From: Bordetella parapertussis
GTDB taxonomy: Bacteria > Pseudomonadota > Gammaproteobacteria > Burkholderiales > Burkholderiaceae_A
Direction of reading: 5' to 3'
Length of the DNA stretch: 26,671 bases
NCBI GenBank assembly: GCA_945877235.1
Contig: CAMCRF010000017.1
Coordinates: 1 to 26,671 of the forward strand
Shown: in pieces, positions 1 to 7,632 of the stretch
Layout of the letters: every line of letters starts with the position of its first letter
Position numbering within the stretch: the stretch's first letter is position 1
Made by a program: the position numbers and the translations under genes
Notes under the pieces: generated by a model
Database searches by the model: none
Seen by the model: the letters and a program-made list of their open reading frames with translations, nothing else
What the model was told of the DNA's origin: nothing

Positions 1-189
1 AATGACACTGCTGCGGGTTTTACCCCGCCTGGCCCATCAGAGAACCAGTGCAGCGCCCGCCGGGTTTAAGCGGCGAGAGCGAAACGCTCGTCGTTGGCGT
101 TTATTAATGTCCGAATGGATTTACGAGGGAATCGGTCCTCGGTATGCCCTGCGCTCCTTCACTACCCACGTCGAAACCAGGTCGGCCCC
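1..189 (-). ncRNA. ssrA: tmRNA (ssrA), 5' part, runs off left edge
   Basis: Read on the minus strand, the RNA begins GGGGCCGACCTGGTTTCGAC at 189, the typical tmRNA 5' end that forms the tRNA-like acceptor/D-arm half. An open tag frame follows on the minus strand from 98 to 66: GCC AAC GAC GAG CGT TTC GCT CTC GCC GCT TAA, giving ANDERFALAA-stop. tmRNA rescues ribosomes stalled on broken mRNAs with SmpB and adds this degradation tag. The 3' half (pseudoknots, T-arm, CCA end) lies outside the window. The ANDERFALAA tag is the one I recall for Bordetella and related Burkholderiales. Identity is very secure; only the exact processed 5' end is inferred. Confidence 0.96.
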
Positions 190-208
190 ATGTTTCGTAT
201 GAGCATTG

Positions 209-236
209 AGTATGGCCTTATGGCGGGGGCTGTCAA
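209..236 (-). promoter_or_regulatory. sigma70-type promoter of ssrA
   Basis: On the minus strand a perfect -35 box TTGACA (236-231) is followed after 16 bp by CATACT (214-209, 4 of 6 matches to TATAAT). Transcription would start near 202, about 13 nt before the mature tmRNA end at 189, leaving a short leader of the kind RNase P removes. The -35 box overlaps the TGA stop (235-233) of the upstream membrane-protein gene. Confidence 0.7.
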
Positions 237-694
237 GTCTTTTGCAGCTGGCTCAGTGCAGCCTGTAGTCGCTCCAACTCCACCTGCGCTCCCGGACTTA
301 CGCGGCCCGCCTTGAGGCTGAGCGCCTCAAAGTTCGGGTCATCGGCGGGCTCTGGCACTGGATTCATCGGCTCAGGCGCTGGCTCCGCAGCCGCGAAAGC
401 AGGCTCGGGACGTTTGGGGGGCAGAGGCTGGGCGGGCCGTTTAGCCCTGGACACGACCCAGAGGGCGCTCGTGAGCAAGATCCAGATGCCAGTCAGGCTG
501 ATCCAGCCTGCGGTCAACGCCGATGCACTGACCTGTTCAGCCCATAGGATTTCACCGAGTTCCGTGCCAAAGCTGGACCAAGGCAGCGATGTGATTGCGC
601 TCTCAACCGAAGCCCCATCCAGAGCCACACGAGAGGCCAAGGTCAGTATGAGTAGAACGAGATTGATGAGTAGGGCGAGTAGATTTGTCCACAT
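233..694 (-). CDS. hypothetical two-TM membrane protein with proline-rich cytoplasmic tail
   Basis: I do not recognise a family. The 153-residue product has a strongly hydrophobic N-terminus (residues 2-24), a polar loop with several Trp (39-60), and a second membrane segment (about 62-82) ending in SRAKRP, which by the positive-inside rule puts the rest in the cytoplasm. Residues 87-120 are rich in Pro, Ala and Glu, and residues 137-152 (VELERLQAALSQLQ) look like a short coiled coil. The ATG at 694 lies 17 bp from the divergent start at 712, and no good Shine-Dalgarno is seen. Its stop codon sits in the ssrA -35 box. The overlapping plus-strand frame at 312-719 looks like a shadow, because only the minus frame shows protein-like architecture. 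It may act with the adjacent coiled-coil and ParA-like proteins, but that is inference. Confidence 0.72.
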   Translation of the reverse strand: MWTNLLALLINLVLLILTLASRVALDGASVESAITSLPWSSFGTELGEILWAEQVSASALTAGWISLTGIWILLTSALWVVSRAKRPAQPLPPKRPEPAFAAAEPAPEPMNPVPEPADDPNFEALSLKAGRVSPGAQVELERLQAALSQLQKT

Positions 695-711
695 GTTGTT
701 ACAGTATCACC

Positions 712-1257
712 ATGAGTAACGAGTTTGAGCTCCCGACCGAGGGCATCAAGATATACAGCCCCCAGAAGGGCTGGCACGACCAGCCGAACCCCGGTGAGCA
801 GGACAATGGCCCCGATCAACCGGATCAACCTCCGCCGCCACGAGAACAGGTCTCATCCTTTGTTCAAGGCGAAGCCTCGGGGAACCAAGTGCAACTCGCC
901 CACGATCAGGCTGCGGCACTCGCTCAGGTGGGGGGGTCTCTTCATGCGCTCTTCGAGGCTTTGCAGCAGCCGCTGCTTCCTGCCAATGTAATTGACGCTG
1001 GTCCTAGCTGGCGCGATGTGGCCGATCTCAGTCGCTTCATGGAAGACCGATTGGCGGAGCGTGACGAGCTGCTTGATAGGCTCAAGGCCATTGAGGACGA
1101 TATTCGCCGCGCAAGGGGCGGATTACTTGAGGCGCTCGATGTGCTCGCTGCTCAGGAGCAGCGCAACCTTGAGGCTGCTCAGGTCCGAGCCGACGTGTCT
1201 GCCATGGCGGCAAAGGTCATTGCCAAGCGATTCTCAGGCGAAGATCGCCTCGACTAG
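712..1257 (+). CDS. hypothetical proline-rich / coiled-coil protein beside parA-like gene
   Basis: The product has 181 residues if it starts at ATG 712; an in-frame TTG at 685 would add nine residues but reaches into the divergent gene. No family is recognised. Residues 23-43 are a disordered, Pro/Gln/Asp-rich stretch. Residues 60-90 form a hydrophobic helix-rich part. Residues about 101-172 are a long charged helix with heptad-like pattern (MEDRLAERDELLDRLKAIED and onward), suggesting a coiled coil. There is no signal peptide or membrane segment, so it is probably cytoplasmic. Its stop overlaps the stop of the convergent ParA-like gene by a few bases. A disordered N-terminus plus coiled coil next to a ParA ATPase resembles adaptor or cargo partners of ParA-type positioning systems, but nothing in the sequence proves that role. 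Confidence 0.72.
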   Translation: MSNEFELPTEGIKIYSPQKGWHDQPNPGEQDNGPDQPDQPPPPREQVSSFVQGEASGNQVQLAHDQAAALAQVGGSLHALFEALQQPLLPANVIDAGPSWRDVADLSRFMEDRLAERDELLDRLKAIEDDIRRARGGLLEALDVLAAQEQRNLEAAQVRADVSAMAAKVIAKRFSGEDRLD

Positions 1258-2198
1258 TCTTTTCTTCCGAACAGTTTCGAGACGAGGCTCAGGTTAGGGC
1301 GAGCAGGGGTGATGCCGTTGGCAACTGCAGGCTCATTGACCGGCTCATTGCGTTGATTCCCGCCTGTGTTTGGAACAATGGCCGGGCGCCCGACCTGAAT
1401 AATGGTTTTCTCCGCGGGCGCATTCCGAATGGCTTTGTCGATTTCGACTTTATGTTTCAAACCCGAGTGTAGCGAGGGAATGCCTGTCTTTTGCGGATCG
1501 AACACATCTGGGCGAGCGCCTCGGGCTTGGTGAATACCAATGGTTTGCTCAATTGCGCGACAGAACGCCAGGAATGAATCGCTGAGTTTCTGATTGCGAT
1601 GGTGCAGCAGGAATTTCTCTGCGAATGCCCGCTTGGCATCGACCGAGTCGAGCAGTGGCGGGGTGAGCACAAATGAGAACGGAAAGCGCTGCGATGAACG
1701 GTGCACCATATTGACCTGGTCCAGTCGTACGCGGCTCGGTGCCAAGACAAGGGTCGGTCGATAGCGAGTGCTCTCAAATACCCACTGATGCTTTTGAGCG
1801 AACTCGATGGTGGTGATGAGTTCAACCTCTGACACTGCCGAGGGCATGATCACCAGGTCGAATTCAAAAAAGAATTCGCTGTCAAGGCCGTCGTTCCATG
1901 TCAGATCGGCCACAACGATGTCGTGGTCGGGCGTAAGCAGGCGCATCTGGCGGCGCAGTTCGATCAGCACCCGGGCAAAGCCCTGCTGCTGAGGCAAGGC
2001 AATGTTGCGGACATCGACAGGGTTATCGGTGGTCCCCAGCTCAACTGCCTTAACCCAGCGGCTCGACGAGGCTTGGCTGTCGAAGTCGAGCAGGGCCGTA
2101 CGCTTTCCTCGCCAAGTGGCAAAGTAGTGGGCGAGATTGGCTGAAATCGTGCTTTTGCCAACGCCACCTTTTTGATTCGTGATGAGGATTCTGATCAT
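1254..2198 (-). CDS. ParA/MinD-family ATPase, orphan (not followed by parB)
   Basis: The product has 314 residues from ATG 2198; an upstream in-frame ATG at 2216 would add six residues, but MIRILITNQKGGVGKS is the usual start of the fold. The deviant Walker A motif KGGVGKST lies at residues 10-17. LLDFDSQASSSRW (37-48) is the second conserved ParA block, and DIVVAD (93-98) fits Walker B. The C-terminal ~100 residues (PRPxV/NTGGNQRNEP region) look low-complexity and end in NLSLVSKLFGRKD, a basic amphipathic-looking tail. Such ATPases position DNA, protein clusters or polar structures by nucleoid or membrane gradients. No parB gene or parS site is adjacent, so this is not the standard chromosome partition locus. 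The neighbours are a coiled-coil protein and a membrane protein of unknown role. Confidence 0.85.
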   Translation of the reverse strand: MIRILITNQKGGVGKSTISANLAHYFATWRGKRTALLDFDSQASSSRWVKAVELGTTDNPVDVRNIALPQQQGFARVLIELRRQMRLLTPDHDIVVADLTWNDGLDSEFFFEFDLVIMPSAVSEVELITTIEFAQKHQWVFESTRYRPTLVLAPSRVRLDQVNMVHRSSQRFPFSFVLTPPLLDSVDAKRAFAEKFLLHHRNQKLSDSFLAFCRAIEQTIGIHQARGARPDVFDPQKTGIPSLHSGLKHKVEIDKAIRNAPAEKTIIQVGRPAIVPNTGGNQRNEPVNEPAVANGITPARPNLSLVSKLFGRKD

Positions 2199-2242
2199 GG
2201 TGTCCGTTCCATTCAACTCTAGAGTCGAGCGGTTGGCCTAAA

Positions 2243-2272
2243 ACTATAGGGTTCCGACCCTACTATGGACAA
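2243..2272 (-). promoter_or_regulatory. promoter of the parA-like gene
   Basis: On the minus strand TTGTCC (2272-2267, 4 of 6 to the -35 consensus) and TATAGT (2248-2243, 5 of 6 to the -10 consensus) are separated by 18 bp. Transcription would start near 2236, about 40 nt before the preferred ATG. The spacer holds a perfect inverted repeat listed separately. Confidence 0.55.
2247..2262. promoter_or_regulatory. operator-like inverted repeat between parA-like and SDR genes
   Basis: TAGGGT-TCCG-ACCCTA is a perfect 6-bp inverted repeat with a 4-bp centre. It fills most of the -35/-10 spacer of the minus-strand promoter and overlaps its -10 box. It lies 20 bp upstream of the SDR start codon, so a protein bound here could control both divergent genes. 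The binding factor is unknown. Confidence 0.45.
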
Positions 2273-2281
2273 GGAGTTTTC

Positions 2282-3034
2282 ATGGAAATTCATCGAAATC
2301 TCATGATTTTGACTGGACACAGTCGCGGTTTAGGGGCCTCTCTGGCGCTCAACGCCCTAGAGCAGGGATTTGAGGTCATCGGGATTGCACGCGGGATGCT
2401 TGCCACAGAGCACCCGAATCTCCGACAGATTCAGGTCGATCTTGCTGATCCCGACGCGGTTTTGTCCGTGCTTGTGGGCCTTGAGCCTGACCTGCACCCA
2501 AATCGCCTCACGCGCGCTTGGCTTGTCAATAACGCGGGGCTGCTGGGTCCCGTTCATCGGGTTGGGGGTCAAGAGGCTCAAGATATTTCCCAGGCGGTCG
2601 CAGTCAACCTGCAGGCGCTGATGCTCATTACCAACTGGTTCGTTGAGCATGCCTCAAATGCCGCCGACCGTCGGGTGGTTCAGGTCTCGAGTGGCGCAGC
2701 CCGCAGCGCCTACGTAGGGTGGTCTGTGTATTGCGCAACCAAGGCGGCTGTGGACCATTACGCAAGGTGTCTTGCGCTTGAAGCCCAGGCGGATGGCCCT
2801 GCCTTTGGTCTCAGAATCTGTAGCCTTGCACCTGGCGTGATTGACACCGATATGCAGACTCAGGTGCGGGCCAGTGCCCTGGCCGAGTTTCCCAATCGAC
2901 CGCGATTCGAGGCGCTCAAGGAGACGGGCGGGCTGGCAACTCCGCATGCCGTTGCAGAGCAGCTTCTGGCCTATATGGGTTCTGAGGCCTTCGGAACGGA
3001 GCCTGTCGCCGATCTTCGCTCGCTTAACCGGTAA
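2282..3034 (+). CDS. SDR-family NAD(P)-dependent oxidoreductase
   Basis: This 250-residue protein has the classical short-chain dehydrogenase layout: cofactor motif TGHSRGLG (residues 11-18, TGxxxGxG), NNAG (83-86), the catalytic Ser in VSSG (136/137), and the YCATK catalytic Tyr150/Lys154 pair. LAPGVIDTDMQ matches the conserved PG motif after beta-strand 6. The Arg just after the glycine motif (R15) hints at NADPH preference. The overall pattern resembles the sepiapterin/benzil reductase-like SDR group, but the substrate cannot be read from sequence. AAGGAG (2271-2276) is a clear ribosome-binding site for ATG 2282. It lies divergent from the parA-like gene and 39 bp before gyrA, so some gyrA transcription could arise from this gene's promoter. 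Confidence 0.88.
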   Translation: MEIHRNLMILTGHSRGLGASLALNALEQGFEVIGIARGMLATEHPNLRQIQVDLADPDAVLSVLVGLEPDLHPNRLTRAWLVNNAGLLGPVHRVGGQEAQDISQAVAVNLQALMLITNWFVEHASNAADRRVVQVSSGAARSAYVGWSVYCATKAAVDHYARCLALEAQADGPAFGLRICSLAPGVIDTDMQTQVRASALAEFPNRPRFEALKETGGLATPHAVAEQLLAYMGSEAFGTEPVADLRSLNR

Positions 3035-3073
3035 AATGCTCGATTAGTCAAAATATTCGATTGCTGAGCCCCC

Positions 3074-5638
3074 ATGGATTCGTTCGCCAAAGAAACCCTG
3101 CCCGTTAGCCTAGAGCAGGAAATGCGCCGCTCGTATCTCGATTACGCCATGAGCGTCATCGTTGGGCGGGCGCTGCCCGATGTGCGTGACGGCCTCAAGC
3201 CTGTGCATCGGCGGGTGCTTTTTGCCATGCACGAGCTCAACAACGATTGGAATCGCGCCTATAAGAAGTCTGCGCGTATCGTGGGTGACGTAATAGGTAA
3301 ATATCACCCACACGGTGATTCCGCCGTCTACGACACCATCGTTCGCATGGCGCAGAACTTTTCTTTGCGCTACATGCTGGTCGATGGCCAGGGTAACTTT
3401 GGTTCTGTCGATGGCGACAATGCAGCGGCCATGCGGTACACCGAGATTCGGCTCTCAAAAATCGCACATGAGCTGCTCGAGGACCTCGACAAAGAAACAG
3501 TCGACTTTGGCCCAAACTACGATGGCTCCGAGAAGGAGCCACTCATCCTCCCCGCCCGCATCCCGAACCTGCTCATCAACGGCAGCTCCGGCATTGCCGT
3601 GGGCATGGCCACCAACATTCCCCCGCATAACCTGACGGAGGTCATTGCCGGGTGTCTCAAGCTGTTGGAAAACCCAGAGGTCAGCATCGACGAACTCATG
3701 GAGCTCATCCCAGCCCCCGACTTCCCAACTGCCGGCATCATCTACGGCATTGAGGGTGTTAAGCAGGGCTACCGCACCGGGCGCGGCCGCTGCGTCATGC
3801 GGGCAAAGACCCACTTCGAAGAGATTGATCGCGGCTCGAGGCAGGCCATCATCGTCGATGAGCTGCCGTATCAGGTGAATAAGCGCTCATTGCTCGAGCG
3901 CATTGCCGAATTGGTCAATGAGAAGCGGCTTGAGGGCATCTCTGACATTCGCGATGAGTCCGACAAATCGGGCATGCGCGTAGTCATCGAACTCAAGCGT
4001 GGTGAGCTGCCAGAAGTTGTGCTGAACAACCTCTACAAGAACACCCAACTGCAAGACAGCTTTGGCATGAACATGGTCGCGCTCGTGGATGGCCAGCCGC
4101 GCACGCTTAACCTCAAGCAGATGCTCGAGGCGTTCCTTGCCCATCGTCGTGAGGTCCTCACACGCAAGACCATTTTTGAGCTTCGCAAGGCACGCGAGCG
4201 TGGGCATGTATTGGAGGGCCTTGCCGTAGCGGTCTCGAACATGGACGAGATGATTGCGCTCATCAAAGCCTCCCCAACTCCTGTCGACGCGCGCGAGTCG
4301 CTTATGGCCCGCAACTGGGATGCGGGTCTGGTACGAGAACTGCTGACACGTGCCACTGAGACCACGGTACCAGAGGCATTCCGGCCCGACGGACTCTCTG
4401 CGGATGTGGGCCTGAACGAAAATGGCTACCGCCTCTCCGAGACCCAGGCGCAAGAAATTCTCCAAATGCGCTTGCAGCGCCTGACCGGCCTTGAGCAAGA
4501 CAAAATCGTCTCCGAGTACAAAGAAGTCATCGAGAAAATTGCCGATCTGCTCGATATTCTCTCGAAGCCGGCGCGTATTACTGCCATCATCCAAGGTGAG
4601 CTAGAGGCCGTTGGAAAGGATTTTGGAGACGCCCGACGCTCTGTCATTGAGCCCAATGCTGAAGAGCTCAACACTGAGGACTTCATTACCCCTCAGGATA
4701 TGGTCGTTACGCTCTCCCACACTGGGTATATCAAGAGCCAGCCCCTTTCTGAGTATCAGGCCCAGCGCCGAGGTGGGCGCGGCAAGGCCGCTGCGGCAAC
4801 CAAAGAGGACGACTGGATAGAGCAGCTCTTTATTGCCAACACCCATCACTCCATTCTGGCCTTCTCTAACATGGGCCGCGTCTATTGGCTCAAGGTCTGG
4901 GAGGTTCCACAGGGGTCTCGTGCCTCACGTGGCAAGCCATTGGTAAATGTCTGGCCGCTCGAGCCGGACGAGAAGATCACCGTTGTATTGCCCGTGGCCC
5001 AGTTCGACGACGAGCATTTTGTGTTCATGGCAACCGCCATGGGAACCGTCAAGAAAACCCCGCTCTCTGCTTTCTCTCGGCCATTGAAGCGTGGAATCAT
5101 CGCTTGCTCGCTGGACGACGGTGACCACCTGATTGGTGCTGCCCTCACCGATGGCAAGCACGACGTGATGCTCTTCTCCGATTCAGGCAAGGCCGTTCGT
5201 TTTGCAGAGTCCGATGTGCGCCCCATGGGCCGAGAGGCGCGCGGCGTGCGCGGCATGCAGCTTGAAGAGGGCCAGCGACTCATCAGCATGATCGTGGCGG
5301 AAGACGAGTCTGCCTTCGTGCTGACAGCCACCCAGAACGGCTATGGCAAGCGCACACTGATTTCCGAGCACACCCGCCACGGCCGTGGCACCAAGGGCAT
5401 GATCGCCATCGCCTCCAGCGAGCGTAACGGCAAGGTGGTGAGTGCGTGCCTGGTTCACGAATCAGACGAAATCATGCTGATCACGGACAGGGCTGTTGTT
5501 GTGCGCACACGGGTCGCTGAGGTGCGCGCACTGGGTCGTGCCACGCAGGGCGTAACGCTCATCTCTGTTGATGAGGGCAGCAGCCTCGTGGGCGTTCAGC
5601 GAATTGCCGAGCCTAGCGACTCAGAAGAATCAGAGTGA
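3074..5638 (+). CDS. gyrA: DNA gyrase subunit A
   Basis: The product has 854 residues and is full length for the family. It cuts and religates DNA with GyrB to introduce negative supercoils. The N-terminus [17 protein letters not shown] is as in other Burkholderiales. The active-site Tyr is Y122 in MRYTEIRL. The quinolone-resistance region reads [17 protein letters not shown] with Ser83 and Asp87, that is, the unmutated, drug-sensitive state. The C-terminal DNA-wrapping domain carries the GyrA box QRRGGRG, and the protein ends in an acidic tail (SDSEESE). No strong Shine-Dalgarno precedes ATG 3074. A TAAAAT at 3032-3037 could be a -10 box but has no convincing -35. The 3' end overlaps the convergent transporter gene by 26 bp. 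The ompA-ubiG-gph genes that usually follow gyrA in Burkholderiales are absent here. Confidence 0.98.
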   Translation: MDSFAKETLPVSLEQEMRRSYLDYAMSVIVGRALPDVRDGLKPVHRRVLFAMHELNNDWNRAYKKSARIVGDVIGKYHPHGDSAVYDTIVRMAQNFSLRYMLVDGQGNFGSVDGDNAAAMRYTEIRLSKIAHELLEDLDKETVDFGPNYDGSEKEPLILPARIPNLLINGSSGIAVGMATNIPPHNLTEVIAGCLKLLENPEVSIDELMELIPAPDFPTAGIIYGIEGVKQGYRTGRGRCVMRAKTHFEEIDRGSRQAIIVDELPYQVNKRSLLERIAELVNEKRLEGISDIRDESDKSGMRVVIELKRGELPEVVLNNLYKNTQLQDSFGMNMVALVDGQPRTLNLKQMLEAFLAHRREVLTRKTIFELRKARERGHVLEGLAVAVSNMDEMIALIKASPTPVDARESLMARNWDAGLVRELLTRATETTVPEAFRPDGLSADVGLNENGYRLSETQAQEILQMRLQRLTGLEQDKIVSEYKEVIEKIADLLDILSKPARITAIIQGELEAVGKDFGDARRSVIEPNAEELNTEDFITPQDMVVTLSHTGYIKSQPLSEYQAQRRGGRGKAAAATKEDDWIEQLFIANTHHSILAFSNMGRVYWLKVWEVPQGSRASRGKPLVNVWPLEPDEKITVVLPVAQFDDEHFVFMATAMGTVKKTPLSAFSRPLKRGIIACSLDDGDHLIGAALTDGKHDVMLFSDSGKAVRFAESDVRPMGREARGVRGMQLEEGQRLISMIVAEDESAFVLTATQNGYGKRTLISEHTRHGRGTKGMIAIASSERNGKVVSACLVHESDEIMLITDRAVVVRTRVAEVRALGRATQGVTLISVDEGSSLVGVQRIAEPSDSEESE

Positions 5639-6626
5639 GCACGGTGGTGAGCACGGCAATCGTGCACACCGCCAGCAATACCATCGGCCGCCACCCCAGC
5701 ACCTGAAGCTCAGACAGGCTGGTTTTTACCCCCAGACCTGCAACGGCAAGCAGAATAAGCGTCTGGGAGAGCCACCTTCCGCCCTCCAGCAGGGCAGGGG
5801 GGAGCAGGGCCAAATTGACGAGCCCGAAGCAGAGAAAGAATCCCACCAGAAAGAACGGAATGAGTGGCCTTCGGGCCCCATCTGATGGGGTCTGGCTCTG
5901 GGTGCGAAAGGCCACACCAACAATCAGAACCAGGGGTGCGAGGAGTGCAACGCGCAGGAGCTTGGTGTAGCTCGCCATCTCGCTTGCCCCCGAACCTCCA
6001 TAGACCATGGCTGCGCCGACCACTTGGGCAACATCGTGAATGGTTCCACCAAAGAGCAGAGCCGCCTCGACCGGACTGAGGGCAAGCGCGTGCGCCAGCA
6101 TTGGGTAGAGCACCATACAGGCTGTTGACAGCGCGGTGACGCCAACAACTGTAAAGAGCGTCATACGCTCGCGCTCTGGCGATTGTGGCAGGGCTGCTGA
6201 GAGCGCCATGGCCGCAGACGCTCCGCAGATTGCAACCGCGCCACTGGTGAGCACGGACTCTGCTCGGGTCTGGCCGAGCCATCGGCCCATGAGCAGTCCA
6301 ATGCCCAGTGTCACGCTCACGCCTGCCAGCACCAACACGAACGGCAAGGCGCCCATCTCACTCACCATATCCAGCCCCAGACGCAGACCCAGCAGGGCTA
6401 CGCCAATCCGAAGCAGAGTGCTAGTTGTCCACTGAATACCCTTCACCAGGGGCGATCCCTTGAGCAGGCTGTTGAAGGCCATCCCCAATAAGAGGGCGTA
6501 GAGAAAAAGAGGACCTCCGTAAGACTGTGAGATCAGGGTTGAGGCAGCTGCGATCACTGCACAGAGGGCGAGGCCTGGGAAACGCTCGCGCAGTTCGGAT
6601 ACCCTTGGGGGATGAAGAATCGTCAT
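5613..6626 (-). CDS. YeiH-family putative sulfate exporter (UPF0324 membrane protein)
   Basis: This 337-residue, almost wholly hydrophobic protein has about ten membrane helices. The family signatures [11 protein letters not shown] and [12 protein letters not shown] are present, the latter with conserved His-Asp in a re-entrant-like segment. Members of this family (YeiH, TauZ) are linked to sulfite/sulfate export or remain uncharacterised; the substrate here is unknown. The ATG at 6626 lies 32 bp from the divergent AEC permease. The TAG stop lies inside the end of gyrA, giving a 26-bp antisense overlap. No LysR-type regulator, the usual partner of yeiH, is adjacent. Confidence 0.9.
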   Translation of the reverse strand: MTILHPPRVSELRERFPGLALCAVIAAASTLISQSYGGPLFLYALLLGMAFNSLLKGSPLVKGIQWTTSTLLRIGVALLGLRLGLDMVSEMGALPFVLVLAGVSVTLGIGLLMGRWLGQTRAESVLTSGAVAICGASAAMALSAALPQSPERERMTLFTVVGVTALSTACMVLYPMLAHALALSPVEAALLFGGTIHDVAQVVGAAMVYGGSGASEMASYTKLLRVALLAPLVLIVGVAFRTQSQTPSDGARRPLIPFFLVGFFLCFGLVNLALLPPALLEGGRWLSQTLILLAVAGLGVKTSLSELQVLGWRPMVLLAVCTIAVLTTVLTLILLSR

Positions 6627-6658
6627 GGCCGCATGAGTCTACGACGGGACCTGCGTTC

Positions 6659-7621
6659 ATGACGGACGCACTCCTACAAGTATTTTTAATGATCACCGTG
6701 GGCATCGCGGTGGCTCGCGTTGGCTGGGCAGAGGAATCGCTCACCCAAGCCTTTTCGGGTCTGGTGCTTCGGGTGTTCCTACCGGCCCTGCTGTTTCGAT
6801 CAATGGCGCAGGTGCGGTTCGAGTCCCTCAGCTTTGGGCCCATTCTGGGTTACCTGCCCGCGTCCTTTCTGTTGTTCTGGTTGGTTTTCTGGCTCATTCG
6901 GCGTTGGGGCAGACTCCTTGGACTTCTGGCTGCGCAGGGTCATGACACGCCGGGGGGATATGCATCGGCGGTGGCGATTGCCGCGGTTTTCTCGAACACC
7001 GTGATGATCGGCATTCCGCTGGTCAAGCTCTTCTACGGGGCTGAAGGCCTCGTGGTACTCCTCACCGTGATCACGCTGCATTCGCTGGTGCTCATGGGGT
7101 CGGGTGTCATTGCCTTCGAGTCAAGCGTTCATGGGCGCTCGCGCCGCAGTCGATTGCTCACCATTCGCCATCTCTTTCAAACCGCGCTCTTGCATCCAGT
7201 GGTCATTCCCGTGTTCGCGGGCGTTGCCTACAGCTACACCGGCCTTGAGCTCCCCGTGGTCATCGACGGAACGCTTGCCGCGATGGGTCAAGTTGCAGTG
7301 CCTGCATGTCTGGTGCTGCTGGGTGCGTCGGTCTATCACGCAAGGAATCAGCTCCAGCCCCGCGGCATTGGGCCGGTGCTGTTTTTTAAGCTGGTGGCCC
7401 ACCCAGTGGCCGTGTTTGTGGTTTCGCGCTGGGTATTTGAACTGCCAGACCTCACCGTAGCAGTACTCACCACGATGGCCAGCCTGCCGACTGGGTCGAA
7501 TCCCTATCTTTTGGCTCAGCGCTACAACCAGGGTGTCTCGATCAGTGCCACCGCTGTGGTCGCGAGCACCGCATTGTCCGCAATTTCGTTACCCTATGTG
7601 CTTTCACTTTTCGCGTCATAA
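6659..7621 (+). CDS. AEC-family (auxin efflux carrier-like) permease
   Basis: The product has 320 residues from ATG 6659. The frame is open further upstream to 6527, but those residues are polar, overlap the divergent gene and do not fit the family, whose proteins begin directly with a membrane helix (MTDALLQVFLMITVGIAVAR). About ten membrane segments form two repeats around a hydrophilic loop (SVHGRSRRSRL), as in Mem_trans proteins. Family members move carboxylates such as malate/malonate, or amino acids; the substrate is unknown. The stop codon lies 11 bp before the serC start with the serC ribosome-binding site in between, so the two are probably cotranscribed. This hints at a link to serine or aromatic amino-acid metabolites. 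Confidence 0.88.
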   Translation: MTDALLQVFLMITVGIAVARVGWAEESLTQAFSGLVLRVFLPALLFRSMAQVRFESLSFGPILGYLPASFLLFWLVFWLIRRWGRLLGLLAAQGHDTPGGYASAVAIAAVFSNTVMIGIPLVKLFYGAEGLVVLLTVITLHSLVLMGSGVIAFESSVHGRSRRSRLLTIRHLFQTALLHPVVIPVFAGVAYSYTGLELPVVIDGTLAAMGQVAVPACLVLLGASVYHARNQLQPRGIGPVLFFKLVAHPVAVFVVSRWVFELPDLTVAVLTTMASLPTGSNPYLLAQRYNQGVSISATAVVASTALSAISLPYVLSLFAS

Positions 7622-7632
7622 GGAAGATTCTC

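Noticed and set aside
2..315. Plus-strand open frames over the left edge (2-202 and 94-315)
   Set aside because: They lie antisense to the tmRNA and its promoter; the tag frame and the tmRNA 5' end explain the sequence.
312..719. Plus-strand 135-residue open frame
   Set aside because: It has no domain-like pattern and is the complement of the two-TM protein gene, whose hydrophobic segments and tail make better sense.
643..828. Minus-strand 61-residue open frame with a hydrophobic N-terminus
   Set aside because: It overlaps the starts of both divergent genes and has no ribosome-binding site; probably chance hydrophobicity.
3049..3069. TCGATTA/TCGATTG direct repeat before gyrA as a regulatory element
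   Set aside because: Seven bases with one mismatch in an AT-rich leader is within chance expectation.
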